Below, one piece after another: positions 56,540-64,000 of a stretch of 64,000 nt of DNA. The DNA lies in the NCBI GenBank assembly GCA_973895155.1, contig OZ316893.1, forward strand, positions 7,812,001 to 7,876,000, in the 5' to 3' direction. The notes beneath the pieces are model-generated. The model ran no database searches, was not told the origin of the DNA, and worked only from the letters and a program-made list of their open reading frames with translations. Source of the DNA: Marsupella aquatica. Its lineage: Eukaryota; Marchantiophyta. How positions within the stretch are numbered: the first letter of the stretch is position 1; each line of letters begins with the position of its first letter. The position numbers and the translations under genes were made by a program.

Positions 56540-58399
56540 GTATGTAAGCGTTAATTTTATTTTATTTTATTCATGCCAATGAATACTGTTCAACCATGCA
56601 ACTGTGCATAAAAAAGAGAATTCACAAGGCAAATCTGTCCCGCTCCCTGGTGGGATTTGTGAAATTGCCTGTGTTAATCTGTGATAAACGGCCAATTTCC
56701 CTAAGATGAAGTGGGGGTTCAATGAACCTATTTTGAAGTAGGTAAATATTTTTCCAACATGGGTTTCTTGGGGTGGGAAAACGAAAATGCCCAAAGTATG
56801 GTAGGTTTATATATAGTGGGAGATTGCAAAACCTTCATAGTATCGAAAGTCCCATGTAGGTAGTTAGTAAAGTCTCCAGGAGGGGAACTGTTTTACTGGT
56901 TCTAACAAGACTCAGCGATGGGCACAATTGAGTAGGATGGGCACAATTGAGTAGGAATTATCTGCCCAGCAATGGATTCCGACAAAACTCCACCTACTAA
57001 GTTGGACAAGTTTGATTATCTTGTGATTTACAGACCAAAATTAAACAATAAATATCCGAATGAGGCGAAAATGTCAAATCTTGACGATGCCCACATTCTA
57101 GCTAGAGAGCACTTCATCCGATCCCCGACTTTAACTAAACCCTGTCCTTGGCACATTCTAGCTAGAGAGCACTTCATCCCCGAATTTAGGTAAACCCTGG
57201 ACATCCTTAGCATGGCGTGGTGCATTAATTAAGGGAACTTCTGAGGGAAGCTAGTACCCGCAATGTTGAGGTCCTAATGAATGTTCAGCAGCATATATTT
57301 GATGCTATCCGAGGCTGTGTGATATATACCCGATCGATGAAGGCCAGACCCTCGTCGATTTAGCTATTTCATGATACACTATTTAGCTACTGCAGTCCTT
57401 GGGTATGCAAAATGTCCAGCGGAGTAGCAGAGTCATCGAATACTTAAATCTAGACATGAGATGAACTCCTCCCATGTCAAGTGGTTGGACTTAGATCTGT
57501 GAGATTTCAGATGTTTGATGGTGTTGTGAGAACGTTGAGAAATATGAGATATATTCTCAGCATGATGAAAAATCTCATTTCACTTGGAGTGTTAGAAGCA
57601 AATGACCATCAATGGAGTTCTGCTAATAGCAGGAAGTTAGTTCAGGCAGCAAGTTAAGCAAAAACTCTGACAATGTAGCTCATGGGCTAGTGGGCAGCCT
57701 TGCTAGACATGCTGTTCCCCGGGCTGTTCATACATCTATAATGAGATCGATAGGGATTGGCCAAACGATCGATACCCACTTATACTTCGCCCCTCCATGC
57801 TGCTCTGCCAAGCAAGATCTACAATCTATCTATCCCATGTATAGCTCCTGTGAAACAAATGCGTCAATGTAAATCAGATCATTTAGAGGTTCTCAGGTAC
57901 CTCAGACATACTGGATAGTTATGCAAATGCCAAATTGGATATATATGTACACTTACTATCACAAGGCAAAATTGACGTGCTCCCATGTGGGACAATCACC
58001 CACTTTGATGAGGCTTTCCCCTGCATCTGAACAAAGATGTGGGGAAAAACGCAAAGTGTGTAAATTGGACAAATTCCTGGCTCTGACTGTGGGGAATTTT
58101 CCCACTTGCATCTTTGATGGGTAATACACATTCACTTATGTCAGAACTCCCACACTCGGATAAGGCTGGGACTTCTCCACATCCCCAGCATTCAAAGCAG
58201 GTTTCCATAATGTCATGCTTACGGGAGGTTTGAGGAAGCCCTATGTTGAAGGCTGGGATTTCAAGATTGTTCAGTCAAGCAATATTGAGAATCCCTATGT
58301 AGAATCCAGTTACAAGTTGGCAGACCCTTAAATTTTATGTAAGATTGCGGGGTTTATCTTGTTCTCCCACATTTGTTACGGTAATATTGGATTGGACCT
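56540..58399. other. Interval without a supported gene
   Basis: About 1.9 kb. It includes a 59-60 bp direct repeat with CACATTCTAGCTAGAGAGCA at about 57092 and 57151. ORFs are short and without family character. Cullin exons downstream of exon B were looked for and not seen. Confidence 0.4.
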
Positions 58400-59510
58400 T
58401 GTTGGGGAATCTGTTTGTTCTTACTTTTAGACAATAACTTTTTATTTCTCACAGTGTGTGTTCGATATTTCCCTGTTATGTGTCTACATACTTTCGTCAA
58501 CAACCCAGTAGGAATTCGTCAGCAACCAGTGGGAACTTTGCATTTCTCAGAGAGTGGGTTTCGACATATCCTTGAGGGAATTTCAAATTACTATCAGAAC
58601 ACAGTACAAACTATGCACTTCTCGGCAGTGTATGTGATATTTCCCTATGAGGCATTTTAATATCTCTATCAACAACACCACGGGAACTGCCCGTGTGTTT
58701 GCTATTTTCCTATAGTTGATTTGGACATTTTCGTCAAAACCCCAGTGGGAATTCTAATGTCATCAGCGGTGCATTTCATATTTCCCTACTAGGCATTTTA
58801 GTATTTTCCTCAACAACCTAATGGAACTTTGCATTTCTCAGAGTGTGTTCAGACATTTACTAGGGGGGATTTCATGATTTTTGCCATCAACCCACCGGGA
58901 ATTATGCACTTCTCAGCTATATATTGATATTTCCTTATTAGGTAAATCAATATCTCTGTCAACACCTCCATGGGAATTGCTAGTGTGTTTGATGTTTTCC
59001 TATGGTGAATTTGAACATTTTGGTCTCAAAATCCAGTGTGAACTTTAATTTTCTCAGTTACGTGTTTACTATTTCCCTAATAGGCATTTCAATATTTTCT
59101 TCATCAACCTCCCGGGAACTTTGCATTTCTCAGACTGTGCTCACCTTCCCTAGTGGGAAACTCAAGATTTTTGTCATTTCTCAGACTGTGCTCACCTTCC
59201 CTAGTGGGAAACTCAAGATTTTTGTCATCACCCCACTGGGAATTATATTCTTCTTAGCCGTGTATTTGATATTTCCACAAATCAATGTCTGTCAACAACC
59301 CCGCGGGAATTGCCAGTGTTTGATATTTTTCTGTTGTAGATTTGAACATTTTAGTCAAAACCCCATGGGAATTTTAATCAGCTCAGCTAAGGTTTTTATG
59401 TTTAATTCCCTACTAGGCAAATCAATGGTTTCCTCAAGAACACAATGGGAACTTTGCATTTCTCAGAGGGTGCGTTTTGACATCTCACCATAGGGAATTT
59501 CAATATTTTC
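58400..59510. repeat. Decayed minisatellite with TTTCTCAG/TTTCCCTA units
   Basis: Diverged repeats of 50-120 bp built from CCCAGTGGGAACTTTGCATT, TCTCAGAGTGTG, GATATTTCCCTA and CAATATTTTCATCAACA. One recent exact duplication of 51 bp starts at 59124 and again at 59175. Confidence 0.8.
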
Positions 59511-60127
59511 ATGAGCCTCGAATTAATCTCTGATAATTAGAAACTCTGACATGTTTCCCAGTTGTGCAGTTGGGTAAATTGTCTGTTACCTACTTAATAT
59601 TATAGTATCTAACTAGGTGGAGAATCAATATTTTTCATAAAAAATATGGCCAGGATTACTGATTCCCGTAGGCTTGTTACTTGGTCTATTGTGTTTACCC
59701 AAGTTACTATTAAACTACTAAACTACATCTGAATGATATCACCTGAGCTATAACTTAACCTGAGCTACAGTTACGCACAGGAAGAATGTACAGATGAATA
59801 TACAGAACATAAAAAGATGAATGTAATTAACATTAAAAAGAAAATACTAGATTCTAGGAGTTGTCGATCCTAAAACAGAACATGGCCCGAATCAATACTA
59901 AGTAGCTAATCAGTCAGTGAAGAACAACCAATCGCAATTGCACACGATTAGGTGCATTATTAGCAAACTTTGCAAATAAGCCCAAATGAATAGTTCAACT
60001 CCTGACTGCACAATATAGTACCATAAGTATATATATCAATCACATGGAGAATATTGTCCCAAGTGTCCGGACATTCAAATTCAAAGCTAGCTACTATAAC
60101 TAAGTTCATGGATGTAAATTCTGAAAA
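59511..60127. other. Interval without a supported gene
   Basis: About 600 AT-rich bases with no gene, likely downstream sequence of the minus-strand gene ending at 60128. Confidence 0.4.
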
Positions 60128-63100
60128 CTATTTATAGCAGAACCGAAGGTGTTCTACTGTGAGATCCTGAGTCCCTTGCACTCGGGGTGGTGGGTTCACA
60201 ACATCTAAAATACGCCCCTCGTTTAGAGCCCAGGAGGCAACCATGTGCATTTTCTGGCGAAGATTGAATCGGTTGTGCCGCAAAAATGGCTTCGAACCCT
60301 TCACATGGTTCTTCTTAGCTATCCATCCATTAATATTTTCTTCGACATCCTTTTCACTTGCTGCACTCATCACCATCATGCACACTGTAATAACAGCCCT
60401 GTGCGTTAGCCTTTCTGCTATTATTTTACAATCCTGCAGGGAAATCACAAGCTAGTAATTAATGAATGATTAGTATATAAGAAAACTGGTCACGGCTCTT
60501 TGGAAGTGTGAAGTAAACAATATCAAAGCAATAGTTTACAGATTGACCGCAGCTGTCAACAAAGTTGTTATGGCTAGCTAGTGGCATGGCGCGCAACCAG
60601 ACAAATAATTATGGCATACATGGAATATCTACGTACCGGTTCATCCTCTTGCAGCTTGTCACCGCTTGCAGTTTGTTGTGAGTTTGTTGATTTATCGTTT
60701 ATGATTGCTCGGCATGGTAAGTCTTTCTGAATTGTTTGGCCCTCCAATGTCCTCTGTAAAAATGACAAAAACCGTGCAGTGCACGTAAGTATGTGGAAAC
60801 AAGTATCTAGCTACTAGTCACAGAATGTCCAATCGATCTAGCTTATATAGTATTGCAAGGTCTATCATTAACAAAGCTAGCCAGATAGTTTACTGCTCGC
60901 GGTGAAAGAATTGAATAAAAGAAGGCATGGCAAAAGTTTGCAATTAACCTGACTTGATTTCCTTCTAACAAATTTCTGGAAATGTTGTTTGCCCTCTTCA
61001 CCCGAAATTGCATTAAACTGCAGAGCTTTGCCACTTGGTCGTGCTTTGTTGGCTAGGCGTTCACCACCCACATTAACAGGATAGTTTTCCTTGTCCTCAA
61101 AGCCTGGGGGGCTAATCTCCAAGTCCACGTGCAGCTGGAACAAAAAATATATGGTAGCAATCAGAAACTGGAGTACGTGGACTGTCAACAATGTATTGAA
61201 CTGTTGCAAAAACATGCTTGGCAAGATTAATTAATGCAATATTTGATAATTAAAGTCCATGCCACAATCTTAGTGAGCTAATATATATATATATTGTAAA
61301 TTTATGTCGATCTGGCCTTCTGGTTAACAAATATGAGAGACGGGATGAGAGAAAGTGAGATTCATTGAAAGATTGTTGAATCTGGGCATCACCTGCACTT
61401 GCGGACTCCTCCTTTTCCTTGGAGGACTATTTGCATCAACCAAGGTGCATACTTGCAAGTCCCCATTGCTGTTAACTCTTCCTGGGGTGAAAGTCTCAAA
61501 ATCAGTGCTCCCAAGAAGGTCTTCTGAGTTACAAGGGCCCTTAGGCAATGGAGAGTCAGAAGATGGAGTTACGTTTGATGACCACCCACCAGAGGATCTG
61601 AAATTGGGCCGGTGGTCTGAAGACTTGTCTATTTCCGAGTGCTGTTCGGAAGACACAGCCAACAAATTATCAAGTTCTTCAAGTTCTGATTTTCTTGAGG
61701 CTTGTTGGTCTGGCCTGGGTGCCCTGTCCTCCCAACCAGGTACCCATGGCCACTTGGTGGGTGGGTACGGATCCATTGCAGTGTAAACTGCAGCTATTTC
61801 AATCTGACTTCCCTGAACAATCCCACATGGTCATATTAGAGAAGTATGGATTTGCTACTGCTACAATTGAACTTACAATTAATCATGGCTAGACAAAATT
61901 CAGCTTACCCTAGCCTCATGCAATATCACATATATCAAACTTGCAACAATCCATGTGTACGCAATCACTATATATGGTGGCATGCAAGTTAAAGAATCTT
62001 ACTTACTATGTCAAGTATCGAAATTGTTGTACCAAAGTTTCTAGCTGAATTGTCCGCAAGGGATGTAATATTTCCCAATGCCATCTCCAGGGATCCTAGT
62101 TTCTTCCTCAAGTGAGGTTACCTGCACTTTGTACATCTTGAAAGGGTTCTCTTGCGTCACCTCCAAGATTCTTCCCATCCCAAACCTGGCAACCATATCT
62201 GTAACCATATGATCTGATTTGTGCCCTGTGGAGAATTGTCTGTCTGCAATTTGATTGGAATGCATCTATTTAGGGACAACCAAAAGGTTCATCCGGTGGT
62301 TGCTGGATTCATGGTTCAGTTGTAATATCTCATCATTGTGGTCTAATGTCGGAACGTGGGAAGTGAGCTTCTCATGAGATTCTGTCGAAGACACTACAGC
62401 TGCACACAGTGTTCAATAATCAGAGATTGTGCACGTACAATGTACAATAATCAGAGGTTGAAATTTTGAAATTCCTGGCGAAGCCCTAAGTACAAATAAG
62501 CAAAATATTCAAACTCTTATACTAGTTAACACCGGTGGCACTAAGACAAGCAAAAGCTTTATGACAAACTAGAAACCTTTCGAAGTGGTTTGTGCAGAAC
62601 AGCTTCCAAGAATAGAAGTGGGCTTCTCATTAGATTCTGTCGAAGACACTACAGCTGCACGTACACAATGTTCAATAATCAGAGATTGCGCACGTACAGT
62701 GTACAATAATCAGAGCTTGAATTTTGAAATTCCTGGCAAAGCCCTAAGTACAAATAAGCAAAATATTCAAAGTCTTATACTAGTTAACACCGCTGGCACT
62801 ATGATCAACAAGCAAAAACTTTATGACAAACTATAAACCTTTCGAAGTGGTTTGTGCAGAACAACTTCCAAGAACAGAAGTGGGCTTCTCATGAGATTCT
62901 GTCGAAGACACTACAGCTGCACACAGTGTTCAATAATCAGAGGTTGGGCACTACAGTGTCCAATAATCAGAGGTTGAATCTTTGAAATTCCTGGCAAAGC
63001 CCTAAGTACAAATAAGCAAAAAATTCAAACTCTTATACTGGTTAACACTGGTGGCACTATGATCGACAAGCAAAAGCTTTATGACAAATTATAAACCTTT

Positions 63101-63760
63101 CAAAGTGGTTTGTGCAGAATAGCTTCCAAGAACAGAAGTGGGCTTCTCTTGAGATTCTGTTGAAGGCACTACAACTGCACACCGTGTTCAATAATTTGCC
63201 GCACGTACAGTGTCCAATAATCAGAAGTTGAAATTTTGAAATTCCTGGCAAAGCCCTAAGTAAAAATAAGCAAAATATTCAAACTGAAGTACAATTAACA
63301 CCCGTGGCATTATGACAAGCAAAAGCTTTCTGAAAAATTTGAAACCTTTCAAAACTGCCGAAGGAAATTGAGTATGCGTACCAGCATCTTTGTTGTGCTT
63401 TCTCTTCAGAGCCTTATTGTATTCATGCTTCCGGTTTTTGATTGCTTCGTAAACATCCTCTAGCCTCCACTGTAGAATTCTTGTCTCCCCGTTGACTTCA
63501 TCGCAAAAGACCACAGCCTTTAGTTCACTCATGCGCTTCTTTGCATACTCCATGCACATTAATTTCACCTTCTCACATTTCTTGAAGTCTTGGGTCATGA
63601 AAGACTGCAATTCCTCGTTTCCATCTATATCTGAAAACCAGTTCCTGATCTTTCTCATGTTCTCATTGTGTGCCAAATGGGCACTGGGATATAGCTTGAG
63701 CAGCTTCCGTCCTCCTGACTTATCTTTGAAGATATCCTTGTAGGATGGGAAGTCAGTTGT
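60128..63760 (-). CDS. Multi-exon gene of unknown function (5' end outside window), with repeated exon
   Basis: Probable exons, minus strand: 63760-63382, repeated exons 63174-63097, 62916-62839 and 62654-62577, a diverged fourth copy from 62399, then about 62243-62122, 61787-61399, 61136-60951, 60756-60640 and 60435-60128. Borders are GT-AG. The first exon encodes a charged helical domain (KKCEKVKLMCMEYAKKRMSEL, RILQWRLEDVYEAIKNRKHE). The 378-nt 61.4-61.8 kb exon encodes a disordered P/S-rich region ending PPRKRRSPQVQ. The last exon encodes SAASEKDVEENINGWIAKKN and ends LRFCYK. No family recognised. Phase around the fourth copy is unresolved. It may be an ordinary host gene or transposon cargo. 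Confidence 0.5.
62360..63355 (-). repeat. Four tandem 255-262 bp repeats, each with a 78-nt exon
   Basis: Copies of GAAGTGGGCTTCTC begin at 62360, 62615, 62877 and 63135. Each unit holds one exon-like segment plus AAATTCCTGGCAAAGCCCTA and AAATAAGCAAAATATTCAAA. On the minus strand three segments have identical length (78 nt), CAG acceptors and AAAG|GTTT donors. Confidence 0.85.
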
Positions 63761-64000
63761 CTGTAATTAAAAATGAGCACAAGAAAGACAGTCAGCGGTT
63801 TGGTTCAAAATTGCAAGAGACACTAAAAAATGCAACACATTCACTTGAGATAAATAGATTACGTACATCATGGCCTGGTACAATGCATGAAACTTTCACT
63901 AGCTCAAGATATATAAGGCATGCGGGACTCCAATCTTCTCTGCTATAATTGCATCTGCATTTGGAAATATGGTGAATAACACTTCAAAGTAGAATCAAGA
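63761..64000. other. Window edge, intron of the unknown minus-strand gene
   Basis: Lies upstream (minus strand) of the exon starting at 63760, whose TTTAATTACAG acceptor shows more exons exist beyond the window. Confidence 0.4.

Overview
The window reads as nuclear DNA of a green plant of the streptophyte type, probably a seed-free lineage or charophyte alga; the species cannot be fixed from the sequence. Supporting this are GT-AG introns of about 65-300 bp, a plant-style CACTA (En/Spm) transposon with Tnp2, DUF4218, DUF4216 and Ptta/TNPA-like modules, an EDM2-type PHD protein, a plant-like cullin N-terminus and plant-mobile-domain gag-like ORFs. No rRNA, tRNA or bacterial-type operons were seen. 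Almost everything here is transposon-derived and much of it is decayed.

Layout. 0-12 kb: three decayed gag-like/plant-mobile-domain regions (759-3082, 6481-7582, 7655-11284) and a BAH-like ORF (4481-5782). 12.2-15.9 kb: a SNF2-RING-helicase (RAD5/HLTF-like) gene with many introns, one frameshift and one in-frame stop. 16.9-17.9 kb: an acidic unknown ORF on the minus strand. 18.9-39.4 kb: an unclassified DDE-type transposase gene split by a 17.2-kb CACTA element (19667-36833) with matching termini and a TTT target duplication; removing the element and one TTT restores the host reading frame across the site. The CACTA carries Tnp2 and TNPA-like genes plus three extra genes: an EDM2-like PHD, a tandem-BRCT protein and an F-box-like protein. 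39.4-45.5 kb: tandem arrays, a long hairpin, a possible RPA-like OB-fold ORF and a coiled-coil/RING-like gene on the minus strand.

45.9-55.2 kb is the most unusual part. A truncated transposase of the IDGMDQ (DUF7869-like) type on the plus strand faces a small unknown gene and a multi-exon minus-strand gene that joins a ParB-like domain (DGNHR motif) to an N6/N4 DNA-methyltransferase-like domain. Nine copies of a 13-bp palindrome (AGCGCC-N-GGCGCT) sit only in the introns and flanks on the methyltransferase side. A different AT-core palindrome (CGATAAATTTATCG) sits in the upstream region and intron of the transposase. A ParB-like protein beside dispersed palindromes suggests, as inference only, a self-encoded DNA-binding or modification system carried by a eukaryotic mobile element.

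55-64 kb: two exons of a cullin-1-like N-terminus, a decayed minisatellite, and a multi-exon minus-strand gene of unknown function containing a tandemly duplicated 78-nt symmetric exon.

Across the window the in-frame stops in decayed ORFs are those expected from C-to-T change (CAG to TAG, CAA to TAA, CGA to TGA), as expected for methylated, silenced transposons.
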